From assembly GCA_017936885.1 (NCBI GenBank), contig JAGBEO010000008.1, positions 1 through 64,000 of the forward strand: DNA of 64,000 bases. The letters are read 5' to 3'. Position numbers and translations under genes: made by a program. The stretch is from Lachnospiraceae bacterium (GTDB taxonomy: Bacteria; Bacillota; Clostridia; Lachnospirales; Lachnospiraceae). Under the pieces are notes generated by a model. It searched no databases. It was not told where the DNA came from and was given only the letters and a program-made list of their open reading frames with translations. Below are positions 24,931 through 33,140 of the stretch, piece by piece (positions within the stretch are counted from its first letter, which is position 1; every line of letters starts with the position of its first letter).

Positions 24931-26823
24931 ATGATTAGTAACAGAAAAAAGCTGTTGCTGCTTGTGACAGTTGCCGCGGCAGTGCTTGCGGTGCTGTTGC
25001 TGCTGCCTGTCGTAAAGCAGCTTGTGGCAGAACGCGGTGAGCAGTCAGTTTCTTTGGGAGAGTCTGTGACGGAAGAATACAGTGGACAGGCCGCGGCAGA
25101 ACACATCGTGCCGCATACTGTACAGAATCATTTGCAGGATGCAGCGGAAGAAATGACAGAGATTCCTTACGAGGACATGCCGTCGGTTACACTCCGTCTG
25201 GAGAATGCTTCCAAAGAGTGTATGGACATCAACTTGTGGCAGAGCGTGGATGGAATCTGTTATTTCTTTTTGCCGGGATATGCAGAGCGTGCGAAAATTA
25301 CACTGGCAGATGCAGAGGGCGGTTATCTGCGTATCAACGGACAAACAATCCGTGAAGGAGATACGATTGAGAATATTTTGTGGGATGATGTTTATCTGGC
25401 AGAAATAGGCGGTGCCGGGGAAGAGGAGGAGACAGTCAGTGCGGCTCTTGTGTTCAAGCATTCCTCAGAGCTTCCGGTGCTTGCCGTAAATACGGAGTCC
25501 GGCAGTCTGGAGCAAATTCACGGGGATAAGGCCTATACGGAAGAGGGAACGGTTGTCTGGCAGGATGAGCAGGGAAATGTAACATATAAGGGTGCTGCGC
25601 AGGAATTTGGCGGGCGCGGCAATTCTACATGGGGACTTACGAAGAAACCTTATCAGTTTAAGCTTTATGAGAGTGTGGATTTATTAGGCGCAGGCGCTGC
25701 AAAATCCTATAATCTGCTTGCCAACGGTTATGATGAGACGAGACTGCGCAATCGGATTGCCACAGAGCTGGCGGAGGCACTGGACATGGAGAATGTGCCC
25801 CGGTGTCGGATGATAGATTTGTATGTGAACGGTTATTATCATGGCAATTACTATCTAACAGAAAAGATTGGGATTGAAGATGCAGCGGTCGGCGATTATT
25901 TGATTGAACGTGAATTAGAAGACCGTTATAAGACGGAGAAGCAGGGGTTTGTAACAGCGCAGGGGGACTGCTATGTGCTGCAAAGCCCGGAAGAGGCCAC
26001 AGAGGAGCAGATTTCTTATATTGCAGACTGGATGCAGGCATTCCAGAATGCGGCACAAGAGCAGGATGGCGTGAACCCTGAGAACGGAAAGCACTATTCG
26101 GAATATATTGATGTCACTTCCTTTGTGCAGAAATATCTTGTGGAAGAGATCAGCAAGAACTATGACGGAGGAGTTACCAGCAGCTTTTTCTATAAAAAGG
26201 AGAGCGGAACGGATCACAAGCTGTATGCAGGGCCTATATGGGATTATGATGTAGCATTTGGCAACTGTAATCTGGATAAGATTTCTGCAAATCCGCTGGG
26301 AGTAACGAAGCTGTCCAACCACATTTACGGAACAGATCTGTTTGCCGCTCTTTACGAGCAGCCTGATTTTTATGAGCAGATGGTGCAGATGTACGAAGAC
26401 AAAGCGCTGCCCTATCTGGACAGCCTGCTGGAGGGCGGCATAGACCAGATGATAGAGGAAAGCAGACTCTCCGCGCAGATGGACAGCATACGGTGGGAGA
26501 GCCTTGAAAACAGATATCAATATTACAAAAATTATGACAATGATGTCAGATATTTAAAATATTTTATCGAAGAGAGAAGAGATTTTCTAAACGATGTATG
26601 GCTTGAGGGCGAGATCTATCATAATATGAATTTCGTCGTAGATGGTGAGATCTGGCAGATTCTGTGCGTTAAGGATGGCGGGCTGCCCCGTCAGGAGCCT
26701 GTGCCTGTCAGGAATTACTCTGTGTTTGCAGGCTGGTATACGGATCGGAATGTTCCCTTTGATATTTATAAGCCGGTGTATGAAGATATTACCTATTACG
26801 CCGTATGGCAGGAGCTTGAATGA
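24931..26823 (+). CDS. CotH kinase-family protein with membrane anchor
   Basis: A 630-residue protein. A hydrophobic N-terminal anchor (LLLLVTVAAAVLAVLLLLPVV, about 7-27) is followed by an outer region. The CotH kinase-like domain is marked by FGGRGNSTWGLTKKPYQFKL (about 226-245), SYNLLANGYDETRLRNRIA and GPIWDYDVAFGN (about 430-441). CotH proteins phosphorylate spore coat proteins in Bacillus. Clostridial relatives like this one are often surface-linked. The final 60 residues (YSVFAGWYTDRNVPFD, then ITYYAVW) resemble an InlB B-type (List-Bact) repeat. Confidence 0.8.
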   Translation: MISNRKKLLLLVTVAAAVLAVLLLLPVVKQLVAERGEQSVSLGESVTEEYSGQAAAEHIVPHTVQNHLQDAAEEMTEIPYEDMPSVTLRLENASKECMDINLWQSVDGICYFFLPGYAERAKITLADAEGGYLRINGQTIREGDTIENILWDDVYLAEIGGAGEEEETVSAALVFKHSSELPVLAVNTESGSLEQIHGDKAYTEEGTVVWQDEQGNVTYKGAAQEFGGRGNSTWGLTKKPYQFKLYESVDLLGAGAAKSYNLLANGYDETRLRNRIATELAEALDMENVPRCRMIDLYVNGYYHGNYYLTEKIGIEDAAVGDYLIERELEDRYKTEKQGFVTAQGDCYVLQSPEEATEEQISYIADWMQAFQNAAQEQDGVNPENGKHYSEYIDVTSFVQKYLVEEISKNYDGGVTSSFFYKKESGTDHKLYAGPIWDYDVAFGNCNLDKISANPLGVTKLSNHIYGTDLFAALYEQPDFYEQMVQMYEDKALPYLDSLLEGGIDQMIEESRLSAQMDSIRWESLENRYQYYKNYDNDVRYLKYFIEERRDFLNDVWLEGEIYHNMNFVVDGEIWQILCVKDGGLPRQEPVPVRNYSVFAGWYTDRNVPFDIYKPVYEDITYYAVWQELE

Positions 26824-26891
26824 TGCACCATATCATGTCAATTTCCGGAGAAAAAGAACTATATATTGGTGTAGCAGGAATTTGTAAAAAA

Positions 26892-26900
26892 TGCTATACT
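26892..26900 (+). promoter_or_regulatory. extended -10 promoter of gdpP-rplI-dnaB
   Basis: TGCTATACT (26892-26900) is an extended -10. No good -35 is seen, which is common with extended -10 promoters. It lies about 64 bp upstream of gdpP. Confidence 0.5.
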
Positions 26901-26963
26901 TATGATGGTGTGTAACCATGTAGAAGTAGTTTTGCCGGTTTGTGGGCATTACAGGTATAAAAT

Positions 26964-29024
26964 ATGATGAAAAACAGTGTTAAATTAAAGGGAAGGTTGA
27001 AGGGCTATCTGCAGTCTTCTTTATATTTGGGATTTTTGCTGATTGTTGTAAATATTTTGATCTACATGCTGGACTATAGAGCAGGACTGGTTTTGAGCGG
27101 ATTTATTATTTTCTATCTTGCGATTATCCTGTCCATGATGTTTTATAATAAGCCTGTTATCATGAATGAGCTGATCAGTTTTGCCACGCAGTACGGTCAG
27201 ATTCAGAGGAGGCTGCTGCGTGATTTGGAGCTGCCTCATGCACTTTTGGATGATTCCGGTAAGATCATTTGGACGAATATTGCATTTGAGAAACTGGTAC
27301 ATCAGGAGAGGGGCTACCGCAAGTCAGTTACATCCCTGTTTCCTTCCATTACGAAGGACAAGCTTCCGGGCATGAATGAGGAAGATGAAGTAGAATTCGA
27401 TGTAGAGTATGAGTCGGGCAATTATATTGCGAAGATGAAGAAAATCTCCTTAAAGGAGATGGCAGAAAACAGTGACATCATTGAAGCGAAAGGCTATGAA
27501 GGCTATCTGGTTGCGTTGTATCTGTTTGATGAGACGGCACTTAAGATTGCTTTAAAAGAGGTGGATGACCAGTCACTGGCAGTAGGCCTTATTTATCTGG
27601 ATAATTATGAAGAGGCTTTGCAAAGCGTTGAGGAAGTCAGACGTTCCCTGCTGATTGCATTAATTGACCGTAAGGTCAATAAATATATTGCGGCTCTGGA
27701 TGGTATCTGTAAGAAACTGGAGAAGGACAAATACCTTGTGATTATGCGTAAAGAGGCGGCAATACAGTTCCAGGAGAACCGATTTGATCTGTTAGAGGAT
27801 GTGAAGACTGTTAATATCGGTAATGAGATGGCGGTGACCATTAGCATCGGTATGGGATATAACGGTCTGAGCTATACGCAAAACTACGAGTTCGCCCGCA
27901 ATGCAATTGATATTGCGCTGGGGCGGGGCGGTGACCAGGCGGTAGTGAAGATACCTGAGAACGTGAGTTATTATGGCGGTAAGAGCCAGCAGGTGGAGAA
28001 GAGTACCCGTGTCAAAGCCCGTGTCAAAGCCCATGCGCTGAAGGAAATTATTTCCGTTAAGGATGAAGTATATGTGATGGGACACCGCATGGGAGACGTG
28101 GACAGTTTCGGGGCTTCTGTGGGTATTTTCCGAATTGCACAGTCTCTGGATAAGCGGGCGCATATTGTGTTAAATGATGTTACTTCTTCCATGCAGCCTA
28201 TGGTGGAAATGTTTCAGAATAGCAACGAATATCCTCAGGATATGATTATCAATAGTGCGCAGGCGCTGGAGATGGTGGGCAATAATGCGGTGTTAGTCGT
28301 GGTGGATGTCAATAAGCCCAGTATCACGGAGTGTCCGGAACTTTTGAAACGTTGTAAGTCGGTGGTTGTATTAGATCATCACAGACAGGGGTCTGAGATT
28401 ATAGAGAATGCCACGTTATCTTATGTTGAGGCATATGCCTCATCTGCCTGTGAGATGGTATCGGAAGTGCTGCAGTATATCAGTGACAATATGAAGCTTC
28501 GATCTGAGGAGGCTGACTGTATGTATTCCGGTATTATGATTGACACGAATAATTTCATGACGAAAACAGGTGTCAGAACTTTTGAGGCGGCAGCCTTCTT
28601 AAGAAGAAACGGTGCTGACGTAACCCGCGTCAGAAAGCTGTTCCGGGACGATGCGGCAGAATACAAGGCCAAGGCGGATGCGGTCAGCCAGGCTGAGATT
28701 TACAGAAATTTCTATGCTATTTCTGTCTGTACCGGTGAGGATGTGGCCAGCCCTACGGTAGTAGGCGCACAGGCAGCCAATGAACTTCTGAATATTAAGG
28801 GAATCAAGGCAAGCTTTATCCTGACGCCGTATAACGGGATTATTTATATCAGCGCGCGCTCCATTGATGAAGTGAATGTACAGGTCATTATGGAAAGAAT
28901 GGGCGGCGGCGGACACTTGAATATTGCGGGTGCTCAGATAGAGAACGGTTCTATCGAAGAAGGCATTGTAACGATTAAGAGAACGCTGGATGCCATGATA
29001 GCAGAGGGTGAACTGGAAGCATAA
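26964..29024 (+). CDS. gdpP: GdpP-type c-di-AMP phosphodiesterase
   Basis: A 686-residue membrane enzyme that hydrolyses c-di-AMP. Two hydrophobic segments (about 14-60) are followed by a PAS-like part (about 80-170) and a degenerate GGDEF domain (SLAVGLIYLDNYEEAL to ISIGMGYNG, about 205-300). The DHH domain has the MGHRMGDVDSFGA motif near 372, VVVDVNKPS and VVLDHHRQG near 468. DHHA1 ends with GGGGHLNIAGAQ near 646-657. The order gdpP-rplI-dnaB is conserved in Firmicutes. With cdaA at 15.7 kb, both sides of c-di-AMP turnover are in this window. Confidence 0.93.
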   Translation: MMKNSVKLKGRLKGYLQSSLYLGFLLIVVNILIYMLDYRAGLVLSGFIIFYLAIILSMMFYNKPVIMNELISFATQYGQIQRRLLRDLELPHALLDDSGKIIWTNIAFEKLVHQERGYRKSVTSLFPSITKDKLPGMNEEDEVEFDVEYESGNYIAKMKKISLKEMAENSDIIEAKGYEGYLVALYLFDETALKIALKEVDDQSLAVGLIYLDNYEEALQSVEEVRRSLLIALIDRKVNKYIAALDGICKKLEKDKYLVIMRKEAAIQFQENRFDLLEDVKTVNIGNEMAVTISIGMGYNGLSYTQNYEFARNAIDIALGRGGDQAVVKIPENVSYYGGKSQQVEKSTRVKARVKAHALKEIISVKDEVYVMGHRMGDVDSFGASVGIFRIAQSLDKRAHIVLNDVTSSMQPMVEMFQNSNEYPQDMIINSAQALEMVGNNAVLVVVDVNKPSITECPELLKRCKSVVVLDHHRQGSEIIENATLSYVEAYASSACEMVSEVLQYISDNMKLRSEEADCMYSGIMIDTNNFMTKTGVRTFEAAAFLRRNGADVTRVRKLFRDDAAEYKAKADAVSQAEIYRNFYAISVCTGEDVASPTVVGAQAANELLNIKGIKASFILTPYNGIIYISARSIDEVNVQVIMERMGGGGHLNIAGAQIENGSIEEGIVTIKRTLDAMIAEGELEA

Positions 29025-29092
29025 GGAGTTTGCATGGCTCTGTAAGCGGCTTTAAAGGTATGAGTTTAAAGCTGGGAAAGTGAGGAAAGAAC

Positions 29093-29539
29093 ATGAAGGT
29101 AATTTTATTAGAGGATGTAAAATCCCTTGGGAAAAAAGGCGAAATCGTGAATGTGAGCGATGGGTACGCAAGAAATTTCGTGCTGCCTAAAAAGCTAGGT
29201 GTGGAAGCGAATTCCGCCAATATGAATGATTTGAAATTACAGAAAGCGAATGCAGATAAAGTGGCACAGGAGCAATTAGAAGCTGCACAAGAGTTGGCCA
29301 AGGTGTTAGAGACCAAGGAAGTGGTTGTTAAAATGAAGTCCGGTGAGGGCGGCAGAACATTTGGATCTATCTCTTCTAAGGAAATCGCAACAGCAGCTAA
29401 GGAACAATGTGCACTGGAATTGGATAAGAAGAAGATTCAGTTACCAGAGGCTATTAAATCGCTGGGCGTTTATGAAGTGAATGTGAAGCTGCATACGAAA
29501 GTGACCGGAAAGCTGAAAGTAAAAGTTATAGAAGAGTAA
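29093..29539 (+). CDS. rplI: 50S ribosomal protein L9
   Basis: A 148-residue L9 with the signature N-terminal domain [20 protein letters not shown] and [19 protein letters not shown] long connecting helix (about 45-75) leads to the C-terminal domain ([19 protein letters not shown]). L9 binds 23S rRNA near the L1 stalk. Position between gdpP and dnaB is typical. Confidence 0.95.
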   Translation: MKVILLEDVKSLGKKGEIVNVSDGYARNFVLPKKLGVEANSANMNDLKLQKANADKVAQEQLEAAQELAKVLETKEVVVKMKSGEGGRTFGSISSKEIATAAKEQCALELDKKKIQLPEAIKSLGVYEVNVKLHTKVTGKLKVKVIEE

Positions 29540-29563
29540 GAAAGATTTCTGAGACATCAGGAT

Positions 29564-30955
29564 ATGCTGGCTGCAGTTGGCAGCAGAGGAAAAGAATCGA
29601 TATCGGAAAGGACGTTGACGGACGTGGAAGAAGCACTACTGAAAAGAATATTGCCCCATAGTATGGAAGCGGAACAGTCGGTGATCGGTTCTATGATTAT
29701 GGATAGGGAAGCGATTGTGGTCGCTTCCGAAATCGTTTTAGGCGATGACTTTTATAATAAACAGTATGGAATTCTTTTCGATACAATGGTAGAGTTAAAT
29801 GATGAAGGGAAACCGGTAGATTTGGTGACATTACAGGACCGATTGAAGGAGAAGGATGTTCCGCCGGAAGTAAGCAGCCTGGAATTTATCAGAGATTTGA
29901 TTACTGCGGTACCCACATCGGCCAATATCAAATATTATGCCAATATCGTGGCAGAGAAATCTACGTTGAGAAGACTGATACGCCTGAATGAAGAGATTGC
30001 CAATACCTGTTACGTAGGGAAAGAAAATCTGGAAGACATCCTGGCGGATACGGAGAAGAGAGTATTTGATCTGGTTCAGAGAAGAAATACGGGAGAGTTC
30101 GTACCGATCAGACAGGTAGTTATGAATGCCATGGATAACATTGAGAAAGCATCTCGGAATAAGGGGAATGTAACCGGTGTTGCCACGGGTTTTCTTGATC
30201 TGGATTACAGAACCGCCGGTATGCAGCCCTCTGACCTGATTCTGGTGGCCGCAAGACCATCCATGGGTAAAACTGCTTTCGTCCTCAATATCGCCCAATA
30301 TGTGGCTTTTAAGCAGAATAAAACGGTGGCGATATTCAGTTTGGAGATGTCGAAAGAACAGTTGGTTAACCGTCTGTTTTCCATGGAGTCTAAAGTGGAC
30401 TCCCAGCATCTGAGAACAGGTAACTTGTCGGATGCGGAGTGGGAGAAGCTGATCGAGAGTGCCGGAGTGATCGGTAAGTCGAATCTGATTATCGACGATA
30501 CACCGGGTATCAGCATATCGGAGATGCGTTCCAAATGCCGTAAGTATAAGCTGGAGCACAATCTGGAAATGATTATTATCGATTACCTGCAGTTGATGTC
30601 GGGAAACGGTAAATCCACAGATTCCAGGCAGCAGGAGATATCGGATATTTCCCGTTCCTTAAAGGCGCTGGCAAGAGAGTTGCATGTGCCGGTGATCGCA
30701 TTATCCCAGCTTAGCCGTGCGGTGGAGCAGAGACCGGATCACAGACCGATGCTATCTGATCTGCGTGAGTCAGGGGCCATCGAGCAGGATGCGGACGTGG
30801 TCATGTTTATTTACAGGGATGATTATTATAACAAGGATACTGAGAAGAAGGGCATTGCGGAGATTATTATTGCGAAGCAAAGAAACGGCCCGATCGGAAC
30901 GGTAGAGCTGGTCTGGTTACCGGACTTCACCAAGTTCGCAAATCTCCAGAAATAG
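29564..30955 (+). CDS. dnaB: replicative DNA helicase DnaB/DnaC
   Basis: A 463-residue replicative helicase. The N-terminal domain (LPHSMEAEQSVIGSMIMD to about residue 130) is followed by a linker and a RecA-type motor. The motor has Walker A ARPSMGKTAFVLNIA near residue 230, Walker B EMIIIDYLQLMSG near 345, and ARELHVPVIALSQLSRAVE. The hexamer opens DNA ahead of the fork. The true start may be GTG 29624, giving VEEALLKRILPHS as in relatives. The ATG at 29564 is kept because the GTG has its ribosome binding site rather far away. Confidence 0.94.
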   Translation: MLAAVGSRGKESISERTLTDVEEALLKRILPHSMEAEQSVIGSMIMDREAIVVASEIVLGDDFYNKQYGILFDTMVELNDEGKPVDLVTLQDRLKEKDVPPEVSSLEFIRDLITAVPTSANIKYYANIVAEKSTLRRLIRLNEEIANTCYVGKENLEDILADTEKRVFDLVQRRNTGEFVPIRQVVMNAMDNIEKASRNKGNVTGVATGFLDLDYRTAGMQPSDLILVAARPSMGKTAFVLNIAQYVAFKQNKTVAIFSLEMSKEQLVNRLFSMESKVDSQHLRTGNLSDAEWEKLIESAGVIGKSNLIIDDTPGISISEMRSKCRKYKLEHNLEMIIIDYLQLMSGNGKSTDSRQQEISDISRSLKALARELHVPVIALSQLSRAVEQRPDHRPMLSDLRESGAIEQDADVVMFIYRDDYYNKDTEKKGIAEIIIAKQRNGPIGTVELVWLPDFTKFANLQK

Positions 30956-31013
30956 ATTTTACGGCTATCATAGCGATAAGATGCTGCAAAATTATATATG
31001 GAAACTATTTTTT

Positions 31014-31051
31014 ACAAAAGAGACAAGCCTGGTAAGGTCTGTCTCTTTTGT
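31014..31051 (+). terminator. terminator after dnaB
   Basis: A perfect 12-bp stem, ACAAAAGAGACA (31014-31025) with TGTCTCTTTTGT (31040-31051). The loop can form a further CCT/AGG pairing. Because A and T tracts flank the core, it can act in both directions. It supports a start for the MerR-type gene at 31115 rather than the upstream ATG at 30998. Confidence 0.75.
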
Positions 31052-31114
31052 GCGTTAAAGGAAAAAAACGCAGTCAGAAATTGCGGAATGGCTGCAAGAG
31101 GAAAGGGGAAGAGT

Positions 31115-31840
31115 ATGGAACAAAACACTATTTATTACATATCGGAGGCTGCCAGACTGGTACAGGTTGAAACCCATGTCCTGCGCTATTGGGAGGAAGA
31201 ATTACAGCTGCCGATCAAAAGAAATGAAATGGGACATCGTTATTATACGGGCAGGGATATCAGGCAGCTTCAGGAGATCAAGGTTTTAAAAGAGCAGGGA
31301 TTGCAGTTAAAGGCGATCAGAACGATTCTGCCCAGGACAGAGGAGGATGCAGAGCACATGAAAGGAGAACTGACACAACGGGAGCAGGCTGAAAAGGATC
31401 AGACAGAAGGGAGTGGAATTGTGGAAGCAGAGAAGAATCAGATAGAGGAAAAGGCCAAAGAGATCGTTATAAATAAGGCGCAGAAATATATGGTGACTTT
31501 GTCCAAGGATAAGAATGTGACGGTAGAGACACAGCCGGAACCCCTGTCGGAATACCCGGCGAAGGATGATGCGAAAGACCAGAAGGCAGCCAGACTTCAA
31601 TATTTATTGCAGCATATGATTACGGAATCGGTGAAAAGCGCTAACCGGGAATTGTGTACGGAAGTAAAGGAAAGCATATTAAAGGAGCTGGACTATCAAT
31701 TCAGAATGCAGGAGGAGCGTGACGAAGAGAGGTGGAAGAAAGAAGAAGAGCATTACCGTAAGATTGACGAAATGATCAGAGAAAGGCATAAGACCAGAGA
31801 AAAATTGGGAAAGGGCAAAAAAAAATCCCCTATCGTATGA
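31115..31840 (+). CDS. MerR-type DNA-binding regulator with long charged C-terminus
   Basis: A 241-residue protein. Residues 1-75 form a MerR-type winged helix (YYISEAARLVQVETHVLRYW, then MGHRYYTGRDIRQLQEIKVL). The rest is highly charged, probably coiled coil (long Glu/Lys runs at about 85-150 and 180-241), with no recognisable ligand domain or effector cysteines. RacA-like chromosome-anchoring proteins have a similar plan, but that role is only a guess. GGGGA (31105-31109) is 5 nt before ATG 31115. The gene's last codons lie in the hairpin that ends the opposing ferredoxin gene. Confidence 0.7.
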   Translation: MEQNTIYYISEAARLVQVETHVLRYWEEELQLPIKRNEMGHRYYTGRDIRQLQEIKVLKEQGLQLKAIRTILPRTEEDAEHMKGELTQREQAEKDQTEGSGIVEAEKNQIEEKAKEIVINKAQKYMVTLSKDKNVTVETQPEPLSEYPAKDDAKDQKAARLQYLLQHMITESVKSANRELCTEVKESILKELDYQFRMQEERDEERWKKEEEHYRKIDEMIRERHKTREKLGKGKKKSPIV

Positions 31841-31849
31841 TAGGGGATT
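31815..31849 (-). terminator. minus-strand terminator of the ferredoxin gene, overlapping the end of the MerR-type gene
   Basis: An 11-bp perfect stem, AATCCCCTATC (31824-31834) with GATAGGGGATT (31839-31849), loop GTAT. Read on the minus strand it is followed by a run of nine T, which on the plus strand is the A-run encoding lysines near the end of the MerR-type protein. The stop codon of that gene lies in the hairpin. Confidence 0.85.
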
Positions 31850-31864
31850 CGTTAGTTTAGTGAA

Positions 31865-32035
31865 TTAACCCTGTGCAATGGAACCTGTAGGGCAAACACC
31901 TGCGCAAGAACCGCAATCAATACATTTTGTTGCATCAATTTCGAATTTGCCATCGCCCATGCTGATAGCGCCTACCGGACACTGAGCCTCACAAGCACCA
32001 CATGCTACACATGCATCACTGATTACATATGCCAT
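31865..32035 (-). CDS. 2[4Fe-4S] ferredoxin
   Basis: A 56-residue clostridial ferredoxin. Two CxxCxxCxxxCP motifs are seen, with cysteines at 9, 12, 15, 19 and at 38, 41, 44, 48. It carries low-potential electrons, for example from pyruvate oxidation to hydrogenase, and might also serve the PflA activase nearby. The ATG at 32033-32035 follows AAGGAGGA at good spacing. A longer upstream frame is not needed. It has its own terminator and promoter region. Confidence 0.95.
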   Translation of the reverse strand: MAYVISDACVACGACEAQCPVGAISMGDGKFEIDATKCIDCGSCAGVCPTGSIAQG

Positions 32036-32070
32036 AATAATATCCTCCTTGTATGATAAGACTATGCATA

Positions 32071-32090
32071 ATTGATATATATTTATCAAT
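32071..32090. promoter_or_regulatory. palindromic operator candidate, Rex-like, in the ferredoxin leader
   Basis: ATTGATA (32071-32077) and TATCAAT (32084-32090) form a perfect 7-bp inverted repeat with a 6-bp spacer. The central 18 bp (TTGATATATATTTATCAA) matches 11 of 14 defined positions of the clostridial Rex consensus TTGTTAAN4TTAACAA. It lies just after the predicted transcript start of the ferredoxin gene. Rex control is an inference. Confidence 0.35.
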
Positions 32091-32102
32091 CTGTTAGTCT
32101 CT

Positions 32103-32131
32103 ATTTTAATATAAAAGTATTGATTATACAA
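32103..32131 (-). promoter_or_regulatory. candidate promoter of the ferredoxin gene
   Basis: On the minus strand TTGTAT (32131-32126) is separated by 17 bp from TAAAAT (32108-32103). Both are fair matches. The palindrome at 32071-32090 lies just downstream. Confidence 0.45.
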
Positions 32132-32216
32132 GGGTAAAACATGGAAAAAGGCTAACATTTTTATACCAATGGGCAGCCGGAAAAAAGTGCGGCTGACGAG
32201 GTTGAAAATGCAGGCT

Positions 32217-32984
32217 TTAACTATGCTGTATACCTAATTCCTCCCGGCGTTTGCGGATGCCGTTCAGGATGACTTCCTTCTTCTCAATCAGCTTATTTTT
32301 ATCCATCGGTTCTATGCCTTCCAGTTTATAGGGGATACCGAGTTTCTCATACTTAGCCTTACCCATCGTATGATAGGGAAGCGCATCCAGTGCCTTGAGA
32401 TTGGATAATCCACCGATAAAATAACCTAACTGGTACAGATATTTATCATCGTCGGTAATGCCCGGTACGATGACATGACGAATCCATAGATCCACATGTT
32501 TTTCGTCCAGATATTGTGCGAAGGCAAGAATGCCGTCGTTGGGCTGAGAAGTCAGCTCTTTGTGTTTCTCAGGATCAATATGCTTGATATCCAGCATAAC
32601 GAGATCTGTAAGCGTCATTAAGTGATCCAGTTTGGCAAGCCATTCAGGATTGGCATTCTTCTTATAGGCGATACCGGAAGAGTCGATGCATGTATGGACG
32701 TTGTTCTTCTTACAGATGGTAAACAGATCGATCAAAAAGTCTACCTGCATCAGCGGTTCGCCGCCGGTAACCGTAATACCGCCGCCTTTATAAAAGGCTT
32801 CATTGCGCTTATACTGTTCAAAAATGTACTCCGGCTCCATTAAGGTTCCGGCATTCATTTCCCAGGTGTCCGGATTATGGCAGTAGGCGCATCGCATGGG
32901 ACAGCCCTGAACAAATACTACAAATCGTGTGCCCGGTCCGTCTACAGTACCGAAGCTCTCTAATGAGTGAATTCTTCCTTGCAT
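32217..32984 (-). CDS. pflA: pyruvate formate-lyase activating enzyme
   Basis: A 255-residue radical SAM enzyme that creates the glycyl radical on pyruvate formate-lyase. The cluster motif CPMRCAYC has cysteines at 28, 32 and 35, and the SAM-binding GGEPLMQ is near 75. Start segment IHSLESFGTVDGPGTRFVVF and later MLDIKHIDPEKHKELTSQ and IRHVIVPGITDD are typical of PflA. It needs reduced ferredoxin or flavodoxin as electron source. Its target here should be the separate glycyl-radical protein encoded at 34.6 kb. An oppositely oriented gene separates pflA from the pfl genes, so it needs its own promoter. Confidence 0.93.
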   Translation of the reverse strand: MQGRIHSLESFGTVDGPGTRFVVFVQGCPMRCAYCHNPDTWEMNAGTLMEPEYIFEQYKRNEAFYKGGGITVTGGEPLMQVDFLIDLFTICKKNNVHTCIDSSGIAYKKNANPEWLAKLDHLMTLTDLVMLDIKHIDPEKHKELTSQPNDGILAFAQYLDEKHVDLWIRHVIVPGITDDDKYLYQLGYFIGGLSNLKALDALPYHTMGKAKYEKLGIPYKLEGIEPMDKNKLIEKKEVILNGIRKRREELGIQHS

Positions 32985-33140
32985 GATTTCCCTCTCTTCT
33001 TTATAATGTTAATTGTATTCATTATCCATATCAGAGCAGTTTATTGCAATCATAGTATACCCCGAAATGGCATTTTTACCAGTTATGTAACAATTATATC
33101 ACTTACACAGATAACGTCAAGAAATGTGGAGGATAAATAG

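Noticed and set aside
30998-31114. Extended N-terminus of the MerR-type protein from ATG 30998
   Set aside because: The stretch is occupied by the dnaB terminator hairpin, and the MerR fold begins at the ATG at 31115 with a good ribosome binding site.
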